Source of the DNA: Aurantiacibacter gangjinensis
GTDB lineage: Bacteria > Pseudomonadota > Alphaproteobacteria > Sphingomonadales > Sphingomonadaceae
Length of the DNA stretch: 64,000 bases
Assembly (NCBI RefSeq): GCF_001886695.1
Contig: NZ_CP018097.1
Location: 62,001-126,000 of the forward strand
Direction of reading: 5' to 3'
Shown piece after piece: positions 18,232 through 26,939 of the stretch. Made by a program: the position numbers and the translations under genes. Within the stretch, counting starts at the first letter, position 1. Every line of letters begins with the position of its first letter. The notes beneath the pieces are model-generated. The model saw only the letters and a program-made list of their open reading frames with translations, had not been told where the DNA came from and made no database searches.

Positions 18232-19640
18232 CACAGGCGGTAGGCAGCCTTGGCCAGATTGTATGTCAGATCCTGTGCGACGCGATGCGCATCGTCTTCC
18301 AGCATCCGATGCTCGGCAACCAGCCGGGCCAGAAAACCGCAATCCATCCGACGCGCAAGATCGTGGCGAGCGGGAATGGAGAGGAATGCGCGCGTATCGT
18401 CGTTAAAGCCGACGGTATTATAAAAGCCTGCGGTTTCCGTCGCTTGCTCACGGAAACGCCGCATCCCTTCCGGACTGTCATGGAACCACCATGGCGGACC
18501 GAGCTTCAACACAGGATAATGGCCGGCGAGCGGAGCGAGTTCGCGCGAGTACACCGTTTCGTCCAGAGTAAAGAGGATGACCGTCAAAGAAGGTTCATTG
18601 CCATAGCGGCTCAATAAGGGGCGCAAGGCGTCGACATAGTCGGTGCGCGTAGGGATATCTGCGCCTTTGTCGCGTCCGAACCGCTCGAACACCATGGCAT
18701 TGTGGTTTCGATGACTGCCCGGGTGAATTTGCATCACCAGACCATCATCAAGGCTCATGCGCGCCATCTCGACAAGCATGTGACCCCTGAAAGTCTCCGC
18801 CTCTTGAGCGGAACAATCGCCCGCAAGAGCTTTCGCGAACAGCGCTTCTGCTTCTGCGCGCGACAAATCGGCCGTGGCCGCAGTAGGATGACCGTGATCG
18901 CTCGACGTCGCCCCATGCCTTTTGAAATACTCGCGGCGGTCTATCAGCGCGTCGAGATACCCCTGATAATCAGTCGTCTCGAAGCCGGTTATCTCACCTA
19001 GTGTCCTGACATTCGCGGCGAACCCTTCGTAATCCGGATCAAGGACATTGTCGGGGCGGAATGCCGTGATGACTTTCTTGCCCCAACCATCGGCTTGAAG
19101 CTTGGCATGATGATCGAGCGGATCCAGCGGATCTTCGGTTGTAGCGATGACCTCTATATTGTATCGCTCGAACAAGGCGCGGGGACGATAAGCGTCTTCC
19201 TGCAATTTCGCATCGATCACGTCGTAATAGTGATCGGCAGTTTCCGCACTCAGCGTCTCTTCGAGGCCGAACACCTTCGAATACACCCAATCGTGCCAGA
19301 TCCGCGATGGCGTGCCATCGAACAGATGATAATTCTGTGCGAAGATGCGCCACACCTCGCGAGGATTGGCGGAGGTCCCCCCACCGGAGAGCGGCACACC
19401 CAGATCCTCCATGCGGATGCCCTGGCTATACAGCATGCGAAACACATAATGGTCCGGCGTGATCAGCAGATCGGCGGGGTTCGAAAAGGCTTCATTGTCG
19501 GCGAACCATGACGGATCCGTGTGGCCGTGCGGACTGATGATTGGGAGATCGCGTACTTCGGCATATAGCCGGCGCGCGATATCTCGCGTGGTCGGATCGG
19601 CCGGAAAAAGGCGATTTTCATTGAGTTCGAGCTTAGGCAC
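18231..19640 (-). CDS. uxaC: Glucuronate/galacturonate isomerase
   Basis: 469 residues, the normal UxaC length. It isomerises D-glucuronate to D-fructuronate and D-galacturonate to D-tagaturonate. The metal-dependent amidohydrolase-like fold is indicated by 'ISPHGHTDPSWFADNEAF' at residues 35-52 with the HxH zinc ligands, 'IWHDWVYSKVFG', and 'MQIHPGSHRNHN'. It starts six bases after the gntR stop and overlaps dctP at its end. Confidence 0.95.
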   Translation of the reverse strand: MPKLELNENRLFPADPTTRDIARRLYAEVRDLPIISPHGHTDPSWFADNEAFSNPADLLITPDHYVFRMLYSQGIRMEDLGVPLSGGGTSANPREVWRIFAQNYHLFDGTPSRIWHDWVYSKVFGLEETLSAETADHYYDVIDAKLQEDAYRPRALFERYNIEVIATTEDPLDPLDHHAKLQADGWGKKVITAFRPDNVLDPDYEGFAANVRTLGEITGFETTDYQGYLDALIDRREYFKRHGATSSDHGHPTAATADLSRAEAEALFAKALAGDCSAQEAETFRGHMLVEMARMSLDDGLVMQIHPGSHRNHNAMVFERFGRDKGADIPTRTDYVDALRPLLSRYGNEPSLTVILFTLDETVYSRELAPLAGHYPVLKLGPPWWFHDSPEGMRRFREQATETAGFYNTVGFNDDTRAFLSIPARHDLARRMDCGFLARLVAEHRMLEDDAHRVAQDLTYNLAKAAYRL

Positions 19641-19645
19641 CTAAG

Positions 19646-20389
19646 TCATTCTCCTAATTGAAACCGTCGGCGCTGACTGGCGACTTCGGCACGCGCACGT
19701 TCGACTGCCTCGGCCTCGGTCGCTTGGAAAACCATGTCGGCTACGCCGCGCAGATGGGTGCGCATTGCCGCCCGCGCGGCATTCGGATCCCGGTTCTTCA
19801 GCGCCGTCATCACCGCCATGTGCTCATCGATACGCGGCTTTATGCCTTCTGCCCTGACTTTCTCGAGGAAACGGACATTCTGCAGCGACTGGTTGCGTGC
19901 CTCCCACAGAGCCTCGACCGCCTGCTCCATCGCCGAATTCTTTGTCGCGGCGGCAATAGCCATGTGAAAGCGCCGATCCGCATCCTCCGACATGACGACA
20001 TCACGCCCGTTTTCGGTTTCCATCTCGGCAACGAGCGCCTCCAGCGCCATCACTTCGTCATCGTCGATATGTTGCGCCGCCAGCGCGGCCGCCTCACCTT
20101 CGATATGGGCTCGCGCCTCTAGAAGCTCGAACGGTCCGACATCGCGCTTGGCCGGCAAGCCCCGCTTGCGCTTGTCCGACCGGACAAAGACACCGGAACC
20201 GGTGACTACTTCTACCAGACCGTCTACTTCGAGTGCGATCAGGGCTTCGCGAATTGTCGGACGACTGACTTCGAAGCGCGCGGAAAGCTCCCGCTCCGAC
20301 GGCAATTTTTTACCCACCGGATGGCGACCGGCAACGATCTCGCCCGACAGGGCTTCAGCAATGCGTTCGTAAAGGCGTCTTTGCGCCAC
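19646..20389 (-). CDS. GntR-family transcriptional regulator, FadR subgroup (UxuR/ExuR-like)
   Basis: 247 residues from GTG 20389 with a GGGAGAGGG ribosome site. The N-terminal winged helix 'GKKLPSERELSARFEVSRPTIREAL' (about residues 26-50) and wing 'VEVVTGSGVFVR' are clear; the C-terminal all-helical FCD domain (about 80-235) holds 'DADRRFHMAIAAATKN' with a metal-binding Asp/His pair. It is the first gene of the uxaC-TRAP-uxuB-uxaA operon and its own promoter carries two or three TTGGTCTGACC-like palindromes, so it probably represses its own operon until a pathway intermediate binds. Confidence 0.92.
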   Translation of the reverse strand: MAQRRLYERIAEALSGEIVAGRHPVGKKLPSERELSARFEVSRPTIREALIALEVDGLVEVVTGSGVFVRSDKRKRGLPAKRDVGPFELLEARAHIEGEAAALAAQHIDDDEVMALEALVAEMETENGRDVVMSEDADRRFHMAIAAATKNSAMEQAVEALWEARNQSLQNVRFLEKVRAEGIKPRIDEHMAVMTALKNRDPNAARAAMRTHLRGVADMVFQATEAEAVERARAEVASQRRRFQLGE

Positions 20390-20778
20390 CAGCCCTCTCC
20401 CACTTGCAGCACCGAAATCGGTCTGACCGTTTCACGAGACACTGGCAGACCACTTATTCACGGTCAAGAAGTTGTCTGACCAGTTTCCGGCTGGTGGGAC
20501 GATTCTAGCGTGTCGGCTCGAAGAACGACTGCAACTGTCCGGTATCGCGCAGCTACCGAAATTCAAAACGCGATGAGGCTGTTTGCCTATGTCCGAGAAA
20601 TCTATCGCGTTCTTCGTGGAATAGGCGGGGCGGATGAAGAAGAATCACGCGGTGCGCCTTTGCGACTCTAAGGCAACCGCAAAGCACCGATCATGGCAAT
20701 GGACTGATTTGGCCTGACCGGAAACGCCTCTACATGCGAACACTTTTTGATCACGCAATCGGCGTAAGAAATTGCGTT
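20390..20778. other. 389-base intergenic region between gntR and the chemoreceptor gene
   Basis: No credible gene is seen here. It holds the gntR operators (20419-20482) and another motif copy, TTGGCCTGACCG, at 20709-20720, about 60 bases past the end of the chemoreceptor gene. The stretch 20490-20700 shows nothing I can name. Confidence 0.5.
20419..20482 (-). promoter_or_regulatory. Operator cluster upstream of gntR
   Basis: CGGTCTGACCG (20419-20429) is a perfect 11-base inverted repeat and TTGTCTGACCA (20472-20482) fits the FadR-family consensus TNGTNNNACNA exactly; a weaker copy TGGCAGACCA lies at 20443-20452. The near site is 30 bases from the gntR start codon and the far one 83 bases, a layout expected for an autorepressed promoter. 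Binding is inferred. Confidence 0.6.
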
Positions 20779-22173
20779 CTAGACGCCGTGATCCTCGGCA
20801 ATTTCCTGCTCCGCGATCATCGAGCGCAGCGAATTACTGTAGGCGCCTACATTGGCGGACAGCCGCGCCAACAGGTCTTCCACCCGCGCGAAATCCTCTT
20901 CGACTTCCTGCGACCGAGCTGTCATTTGGCCGGCAAAGTCGTCGATTGTGGATACCCCACCAAGAAGATGCTCGGCGCTGAGAAATGTCTCGGCAATAGC
21001 TTCCACGACGATGCGGAGATTCTGCAATTGGCTGTCGATCTCATTGCGCGAACTTTCCGTCCATTCACCAATCGTGCTCATTCGACGATTGATATCTTCA
21101 GCCGCGTCCACACTGTGTCTGGCAGCGGCGAGGATGTCTTCCGCCTGGATCTTGATATCACCCGCAGCAATCTGCGTTTTCGAGGCAAGTTCCTTCACTT
21201 CGTTCGCCACAACTGCGAAACCGCTTCCCGCCTGGCCTGCACGAGCCGCCTCGATCGTCGCGTTGAGGGAAAGTATCTGCGTTTGCTCGGCAATCGTCTT
21301 GATCAATTTGACGATCGACTGGATGCGCTTGCTGCTATCGCCCAGCTGGTCCGCATTGGAAGCCGCTGCATCTGCGCGTTGCCCGGCCACTTTGGCAGCA
21401 TCATCAGTCGAAGCGACGCTCGCCTGTACTTTGATAACAGCATTTTCGAGATGGACGAGCGTCGCCTTTGCTTGCTCCATGGCGGTCGCACTCTGCTGAG
21501 CCGATGCAGCCATGGTCGCGCTCGTGTCCTGCAATTCGCGAGACACTTCACCGGCACTCCCAGAACTCGATTTAAGCCGCTCTGCAGTTTCGGAAAGCTG
21601 CGCCACGGTTGCAAGCACACTGTCCTCGAATTCGACAGCTCGCTGGCTAATCTCCGACAGATAACGAGCATGCAGCGCCTCGTGCATCGAACCAACGAGA
21701 ATATCCGACTCGATGGAGGTCAGCATTCTGATCGCTCGGGCGGCGCGGGCCAGATCTTCACCTTCCATGGTTTCCAGTACGACTTTCATGGCCTCGCCAT
21801 ATGCGCACGAAACCATTGCCATACCGGTGCTGGGCGAAGCGTTCTTTGAGACGAGCAGGCGCCCGAAGCGCTGCGTGTAGGCGGCGAAGCTGTCGTCGAG
21901 CGGAGGCGTGAAGCGCGCGTGATACTGCGCCAAGGCGTCGGCACGCCCCGCCTCTCCAACGATCGTTTCGATCGCGCCTCCAAGCGCGGGATCCATCTTG
22001 GCGATTTCGAGCTGTCGCTGGAGAAAAGACTCGTAGTGCTCTTGTAGAATGCTGTTCAATCCGTGCAGCAATTCGGGCAGCCGGTTATCCGGATCGAATA
22101 GTCTCAGGCGTTCCCGCCATTCTCTTTTTTCCACGAACACTTCGCGTTCTGCGGCAATTGTTTGCGAAACCAT
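20779..22173 (-). CDS. Globin-coupled methyl-accepting chemotaxis protein (HemAT-like)
   Basis: 464 residues from ATG 22173, which has GGAGGGGGA immediately upstream. No membrane helix is visible, so it is a cytoplasmic receptor. The N-terminal about 165 residues resemble a protoglobin sensor: 'QYHARFTPPLDDSFAAYTQRFG' region with H85 as the probable proximal haem ligand. The C-terminal half is an MCP signalling hairpin with the tip 'QTQILSLNATIEAARAG' and 'GFAVVANEVKELA'. HemAT proteins sense oxygen. It lies between gntR and the TonB receptor, and its promoter contains the same operator motif, so aerotaxis or energy taxis may be tied to uronate use. No other che genes are here. Confidence 0.85.
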   Translation of the reverse strand: MVSQTIAAEREVFVEKREWRERLRLFDPDNRLPELLHGLNSILQEHYESFLQRQLEIAKMDPALGGAIETIVGEAGRADALAQYHARFTPPLDDSFAAYTQRFGRLLVSKNASPSTGMAMVSCAYGEAMKVVLETMEGEDLARAARAIRMLTSIESDILVGSMHEALHARYLSEISQRAVEFEDSVLATVAQLSETAERLKSSSGSAGEVSRELQDTSATMAASAQQSATAMEQAKATLVHLENAVIKVQASVASTDDAAKVAGQRADAAASNADQLGDSSKRIQSIVKLIKTIAEQTQILSLNATIEAARAGQAGSGFAVVANEVKELASKTQIAAGDIKIQAEDILAAARHSVDAAEDINRRMSTIGEWTESSRNEIDSQLQNLRIVVEAIAETFLSAEHLLGGVSTIDDFAGQMTARSQEVEEDFARVEDLLARLSANVGAYSNSLRSMIAEQEIAEDHGV

Positions 22174-22231
22174 TCCCCCTCCGATGCGCGGCTTGTTATT
22201 CAAGTGCATGCGCTAGGCATTGCTATTCGGA

Positions 22232-22242
22232 GGTCAGGCCAA
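22232..22242 (-). promoter_or_regulatory. Candidate GntR operator before the chemoreceptor gene
   Basis: On the minus strand the sequence reads TTGGCCTGACC, identical over 11 bases to the copy at 20709-20719 and close to the gntR sites. It is about 60 bases upstream of the receptor start at 22173, a reasonable promoter position. Confidence 0.5.
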
Positions 22243-22428
22243 TTGCAATATCAGACTGGCCGAATGGTTTCCGCCTTCGTGAAGATGGGTAGTCTGTAAG
22301 AGCTGTTTCGGCCTAGTGTGCGCCGCTTCATCCGGCGTGCATTGCGTGACCCAATAGTCACCAAACTGCAAAATTCCTTGACGTTATTCGTTTTTCGGGG
22401 TTTCAAACCCGCCTTACCAATGTAGTAA

Positions 22429-22463
22429 TTGGTCTGATCGCTAAGAGGCGACTGGTTAAACCG
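22429..22463 (+). promoter_or_regulatory. Operator pair upstream of the TonB receptor
   Basis: TTGGTCTGATC (22429-22439) and CTGGTTAAACCGG (22451-22463) both fit TGGTNNNACC-type operators, and an ACCAAT/ATTGGT inverted repeat spans about 22417-22432. The second site ends directly at the ribosome site GGAGGGAG, so a bound regulator would block initiation of transcription or lie in the leader. Regulation by the locus GntR protein is inferred. Confidence 0.5.
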
Positions 22464-22476
22464 GAGGGAGAGAACC

Positions 22477-25443
22477 GTGCATCCGCATCGCAAACGCACC
22501 TGTACATTTTCGGCATCGACGATGGCGCTTGCCGCCTGCCTGGCTTGGCAGCCGGCATTCGGGCAGGAACAGCAGCCCGCCGATCCGGAAGACGAACAAT
22601 CCGACGAGAACGTCATCATCGTCGAGGGCTTTCGCGGGGCGATCGAAAGCGCATTGGACCAGGAGCGCGAGGCAGACGGCCTCGTCTCGATCGTAACGGC
22701 CGACGATATCGGCCAGTTCGGCGATCCGACCGTGGCAGAATCGCTGCAGCGCATCTCTGGCGTGTCGATCAATCGCGAAAATGGCGAGGGACAGCAGGTT
22801 TCCATCCGCGGCCTTCCAACGGAGTTCGCGACCGTCACGATCGATGGCACGCGCCTCGGCACGTCGGATTCCAACATCAATTCGACTAATCTCGATTTCT
22901 TCTCCGCCGACAATCTGTCGCAGATCGAAGTCAACAAGACGTTGACGCCCGAGCAGGACGCCGATGCGATCGCCGGCTCCGTCAACCTTCAGTCGACCAC
23001 GGCCTTCCGCCGCGGGCGGGATGCGATCAGCCTCCGCGCGGAAATGGGGTATCAGGATCGCAACGAAGCGTTCAATCCTGCGATTTCCGGCGATATTACG
23101 CGCATATTCGATGTGGGATCGGATTCCCGCATTGGCATTGCCGCCGGTTTCGCATGGTCAGACCGCGATACTTTCACCGATCAGACGGAAGTGGGCGACG
23201 GGCTGTTCTTCCTCGTGAATGAAGGATCGCTGGAAGATCCGGAATACGACGACGCGGACGATTGCACCGATGAAGACACGGTCGAGTGCTTCCTTCGTCC
23301 ACGCGAATTCGATCTGCGTGTCGACGAACGCTCGCGTGAGCGGCTTTCGCTGAATGGGGCGCTGGAGTTCGAGACGGGCCGCACCCTGCTGCGCCTGATC
23401 GGCAATTATTCCACCGTGGATACGCTGCGCATCAATGACCGACAGACATTTGCGCTCGACAGGTCGAACCGAGACCGTGAGATCGACGATCTCGGCACGT
23501 TCTCGGGCAACATCACGGATGCGCGATCGGAAAGGCGCATTCGGCCACAAAATATCGACGACGAGGTTTTCACCATCGCTTTCGAGGGTGAGACCGGTTT
23601 CGGCACCGACTGGACGCTGTTTTACGGCGGCGACTATTCCAGCAACAGCCGTGTTTCGGACCAGACCGAAGGCCGTTTCCGCGCCGATGACATTCGACTG
23701 ATTTACGAAAACCTGTCGGCAGAAGGCGTCGATGTCGTTCTGGAGCAAGAGGACGATGACGAGGCGGACCCGAACGATCCGTTCGACTGGGAGTTGAATA
23801 ACGATCAGATCAACCAGCGATTTGAAGATTCCCAGGATGAGTTCGTCACGCTCTATGCCGATCTTCAGCGCGACTTCGCCCTTTTTGGCCGCGATGCGGA
23901 TATCAAAGTCGGCGTGCAAAACCGGTCGCGGGAACGCGATTTCGATTTCGACCGGTTCGAATACCTTGTCGACGATGCGCCATCGCTTGGAGATTTCGTT
24001 ATTTCCGACAGCCCGGACTTTACCCGTCTCGACATCTCCTACGGTGTCGACCGCGACCGGCTCTTTACCGCGCTCGATCAGCTTGTCGCCGGTGGCACGC
24101 TTCTCGGTCCCGAAGATCTTGGAAATGGCGTCATCCTGAATTCGATTGCTTCGGACTACACTGCGGAGGAGGATACGCTTGCAGGGTATCTGCAACTGAC
24201 CTTCGAACCTTTCGACAATGTCCAGGTAATTGGCGGTTTCCGCGTCGAGCGGTCGGAATTCTCGAGCACAGGATCGCGTGTGCGCGATGTCGAATTCAGC
24301 GCCGAAGCAACGGATGTTTTGGAGGACGCGCTTGACGATGGCGGCGTAGCGCAAGCGACGATCGACGCCTTTGTTGCCGGTCGCAGCGCCTTCGTTTCGG
24401 TCGATCCCTTCAGCGGCGAAAACTCTTACACCGAGTTTTTCCCGAGCCTGAACATCCGCTGGGAGCCGACGGACACGCTGGTCGTGCGCGCCTCCTACAC
24501 CGAGGGCCTCAAGCGGCCGGAATTCCGCGAAGCAGCAGCTATCCTACAATTCCGCGCGCGGGAACAGGGCCTGGATGAAGACACCTTGCAGGACATCATC
24601 GACGATGATTTCGGCGGATCTCTGGCGAGCATTGCCGAAGCCGAGGCAGCAATTGCTGCGGCTGTGGCCGAAGATGGCGACCCACGGTTCGAGAACGACG
24701 CTCCCGAAGTTCGCGACCCGACGCTCGATCCCCTGACATCGCGCAACTACGATGCTTCCATATCATGGTATCCGAGCCGGAATACCGCGCTGTCGGTCGC
24801 GTTCTTTTACAAGGAGATCAGCAACTTCATCTTCCCGGTCGGCATTTCCGGCGACGATGTGATCGATTTCGGCTTCGAACCGGATAGCGGCACTCTCGAA
24901 GGCGGCGGCGTCAGCCGTTTCACGACCTTCATCAATGGTGACGATGCCTCGATCTACGGCGTCGAACTGAATTACTATCAGGCTTTCACCTTCCTGCCCG
25001 GTCCGCTTTCAGGGCTGTTCATGCAGGCGAATGCCACCATCGCCGAAAGCGAAGCCTCGGCACCCTTCGTCGATCGTACATTTGCATTCCCCGATCAGTC
25101 GGACCTCATCGGAAACCTGTCTGTCGGCTGGGAAAACGATGTGTTTTCCTTCCGCGCCGCGGGTGTTTATCAGGGCGATCGTCTAAGGGGCCTGAACCAG
25201 GCTCAGCTAGACGACAGCAACGACCCGGCAGGGGATATTCTTGAGGAAGAGCGTTTCCAGCTGGATTTCAGCGCGCGCTACGAAGTGCTGGAGGACGTGC
25301 AAATCTATTTCGATGCGATCAACGTGCTCGAAGCCGAAGACAACCGCTTCTTCCGCGGCGATCCAAGCCTCAATGGCCCGATCTTCCAGGCGCTGGAAGA
25401 TTACGGTGCCACATACCAAATCGGCGTGCGTGCGCGCTTCTAG
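22477..25443 (+). CDS. TonB-dependent outer-membrane receptor (TonB_Xanth_Caul type)
   Basis: 988 residues from GTG 22477 with ribosome site GGAGGGAG. A signal peptide ends near 'AFGQEQ'. A plausible TonB box 'NVIIVEGF' precedes the plug domain 'ADGLVSIVTADDIGQFGD', 'VAESLQRISGVSINRENGEG', 'QQVSIRGL', a wording typical of the Xanthomonas/Caulobacter sugar receptors. The C-terminal barrel ends in 'YQIGVRARF' with the terminal Phe needed for BamA-dependent assembly. It would import oligo-uronides across the outer membrane. Terminator 25449-25482 follows; GH28 is next. Confidence 0.93.
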   Translation: MHPHRKRTCTFSASTMALAACLAWQPAFGQEQQPADPEDEQSDENVIIVEGFRGAIESALDQEREADGLVSIVTADDIGQFGDPTVAESLQRISGVSINRENGEGQQVSIRGLPTEFATVTIDGTRLGTSDSNINSTNLDFFSADNLSQIEVNKTLTPEQDADAIAGSVNLQSTTAFRRGRDAISLRAEMGYQDRNEAFNPAISGDITRIFDVGSDSRIGIAAGFAWSDRDTFTDQTEVGDGLFFLVNEGSLEDPEYDDADDCTDEDTVECFLRPREFDLRVDERSRERLSLNGALEFETGRTLLRLIGNYSTVDTLRINDRQTFALDRSNRDREIDDLGTFSGNITDARSERRIRPQNIDDEVFTIAFEGETGFGTDWTLFYGGDYSSNSRVSDQTEGRFRADDIRLIYENLSAEGVDVVLEQEDDDEADPNDPFDWELNNDQINQRFEDSQDEFVTLYADLQRDFALFGRDADIKVGVQNRSRERDFDFDRFEYLVDDAPSLGDFVISDSPDFTRLDISYGVDRDRLFTALDQLVAGGTLLGPEDLGNGVILNSIASDYTAEEDTLAGYLQLTFEPFDNVQVIGGFRVERSEFSSTGSRVRDVEFSAEATDVLEDALDDGGVAQATIDAFVAGRSAFVSVDPFSGENSYTEFFPSLNIRWEPTDTLVVRASYTEGLKRPEFREAAAILQFRAREQGLDEDTLQDIIDDDFGGSLASIAEAEAAIAAAVAEDGDPRFENDAPEVRDPTLDPLTSRNYDASISWYPSRNTALSVAFFYKEISNFIFPVGISGDDVIDFGFEPDSGTLEGGGVSRFTTFINGDDASIYGVELNYYQAFTFLPGPLSGLFMQANATIAESEASAPFVDRTFAFPDQSDLIGNLSVGWENDVFSFRAAGVYQGDRLRGLNQAQLDDSNDPAGDILEEERFQLDFSARYEVLEDVQIYFDAINVLEAEDNRFFRGDPSLNGPIFQALEDYGATYQIGVRARF

Positions 25444-25448
25444 TGAAG

Positions 25449-25482
25449 AGGACCGGGGCGTCGACCGATGCCCCGGTCCTTT
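25449..25482 (+). terminator. Intrinsic terminator after the TonB receptor
   Basis: A perfect 10-base stem, GGACCGGGGC (25450-25459) with GCCCCGGTCC (25470-25479), a 10-base loop, and a short T run after it. It lies 6 bases past the receptor stop. It also shows that the first in-frame ATG of the next gene (25468), which sits in the loop, is not a natural start. Some readthrough may feed the GH28 gene, since no clear separate promoter is seen. Confidence 0.75.
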
Positions 25483-25515
25483 CGTACTGAAACTGTAAAT
25501 AGCTGGATATTTCCT

Positions 25516-26934
25516 GTGCCAGACCGTCGCCAAGTCCTGATGAGCACCACGCTTCTTGCAAGCGTGCCATTCCTCCCGGGCTGCGTGACGCGCTCGGCAC
25601 CTGGCTTCCCGCTCGCCGATCCCTGGGCTGAGGCTGAGCGCATCGTCCAAAGCATTCGTACGGTGGACATCCCTCCCCGCGACTTTCCGGTCTTGGATTT
25701 CGGCTCGGCGGCCGATTTGGGCAGCGATATACGGCCGGCCATCACGGCAGCCATCGACGCCGCCCATGCAGCCGGGGGTGGCCGCGTGGTCGTTCCGGCA
25801 GGGGATTGGAATTGTGACGGGCCGATCCATCTGCGCTCGAACATCGCGCTGCACCTGTCCGAAGGTTCGCTTCTGCGCTTCCTGCCCACCGTTGAAAACT
25901 ACCTGCCGCCGGTGCGCACGCGCTGGGAAGGCACAGATGTCTACACCTATTCGCCGATGATCTACGCCGAAGACTGCGAGAATGTCGCGATCACCGGCAG
26001 CGGCGTGGTCGATGGCCAGGGCGAACAATATTGGCTGCCATGGCGCGAAACCCAAAATCCCATCAAGCGCGTATTGCGCGACATGGGCCGCGATGGCGTG
26101 CCAGTGGAAGAGCGGGTTTTCGTCGGTGAGCGGCGCCTGCGACCCTATTTCGTCCAGTTCAACCGGTGTCGACGCGTGCTGGTCGACGGTCCGGAATTTC
26201 GCAATTCGCCTTTCTGGATGATCCATCCGCTCTATTGCGAGGATGTCATCGTGCGGAATATCCGGTGTGTTTCCGAACACATCAATTCCGATGGTGTCGA
26301 TCCGGACAGCACCAGGCGCGTCCTGATCGAGAACTGCGATTTCAATGTCGGGGATGATGGCGTGTCGCTGAAATCCGGCCGAGACCAGGACGGTTGGCGG
26401 GTCGGCATTCCGACGCAGGACGTGGTCGTGCGCAATTGCGTGTTCAGCGGCAATACCGGCGGCGGCATGGCGATCGGCTCAGAAATGTCGGGCGGTGTGC
26501 GCAATGTCTTCGTCGACGGCTACCGCCTGCCACAAGCCAAGCACACGCTGTATTTCAAGGCCAATCTGGATCGCGGCGGCCGGATCAGCGATGTGTACAT
26601 CCGCAATATCGAGGCGGGCGCAACGAGATCGCTCCTCGTCTTCACCAATGACTATCACTCCTATCGCGGCGGAACATATCCGCCCGTGTTCGAGAATGTC
26701 CTTGTCGAAAACGTGCAGGTGGGGACCACGGGGGTCGGGATTTCCATCGACGGGCACGAAACGGCACCGGTGCGCAACGTCGTGCTACGCAACATATCCA
26801 TGGGCGCGGCCGAATACCCGCTGAAAGTCAGCAATGCGGAGAATGTCTCGCTGTCCCGCGTATCGGTCGGCGGACGGCAGCTTTCGCTCAGCGATGCCAT
26901 CCCGGTCGACAACGAGGCATTGGAGGGCTATTAG
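25516..26934 (+). CDS. GH28-family exo-acting lipoprotein, atypical active site
   Basis: About 472 residues from GTG 25516; the ATG at 25468 lies in the terminator hairpin. The N-terminus 'PDRRQVLMSTTLLASV' then 'PFLPGC' is a twin-arginine signal plus lipobox. Beta-helix landmarks are N257-S-D259 ('HINSDGVDPDS'), G279-D-D281 ('NVGDDGVSLKSG'), and 'IGSEMSGGVRNV', as in exo-polygalacturonases. The His of the usual G-H-G motif is missing: the sequence reads 'NTGGGMAIGSE', and R-I-K is 'YFKAN' with Lys kept. It probably cleaves galacturonic-acid-containing oligomers from an end. The gene ends six bases before a truncated RND gene. Confidence 0.83.
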   Translation: MPDRRQVLMSTTLLASVPFLPGCVTRSAPGFPLADPWAEAERIVQSIRTVDIPPRDFPVLDFGSAADLGSDIRPAITAAIDAAHAAGGGRVVVPAGDWNCDGPIHLRSNIALHLSEGSLLRFLPTVENYLPPVRTRWEGTDVYTYSPMIYAEDCENVAITGSGVVDGQGEQYWLPWRETQNPIKRVLRDMGRDGVPVEERVFVGERRLRPYFVQFNRCRRVLVDGPEFRNSPFWMIHPLYCEDVIVRNIRCVSEHINSDGVDPDSTRRVLIENCDFNVGDDGVSLKSGRDQDGWRVGIPTQDVVVRNCVFSGNTGGGMAIGSEMSGGVRNVFVDGYRLPQAKHTLYFKANLDRGGRISDVYIRNIEAGATRSLLVFTNDYHSYRGGTYPPVFENVLVENVQVGTTGVGISIDGHETAPVRNVVLRNISMGAAEYPLKVSNAENVSLSRVSVGGRQLSLSDAIPVDNEALEGY

Positions 26935-26939
26935 CAGTC

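Noticed and set aside
22251-22985. 244-codon minus frame over the TonB receptor start and leader
   Set aside because: It would cross the operator region and lies opposite the receptor's signal and plug domain; no family similarity.
25468-25515. Upstream ATG for the second GH28
   Set aside because: The ATG lies in the loop of a strong terminator and codes no signal-like sequence; GTG 25516 directly precedes the twin-arginine signal.
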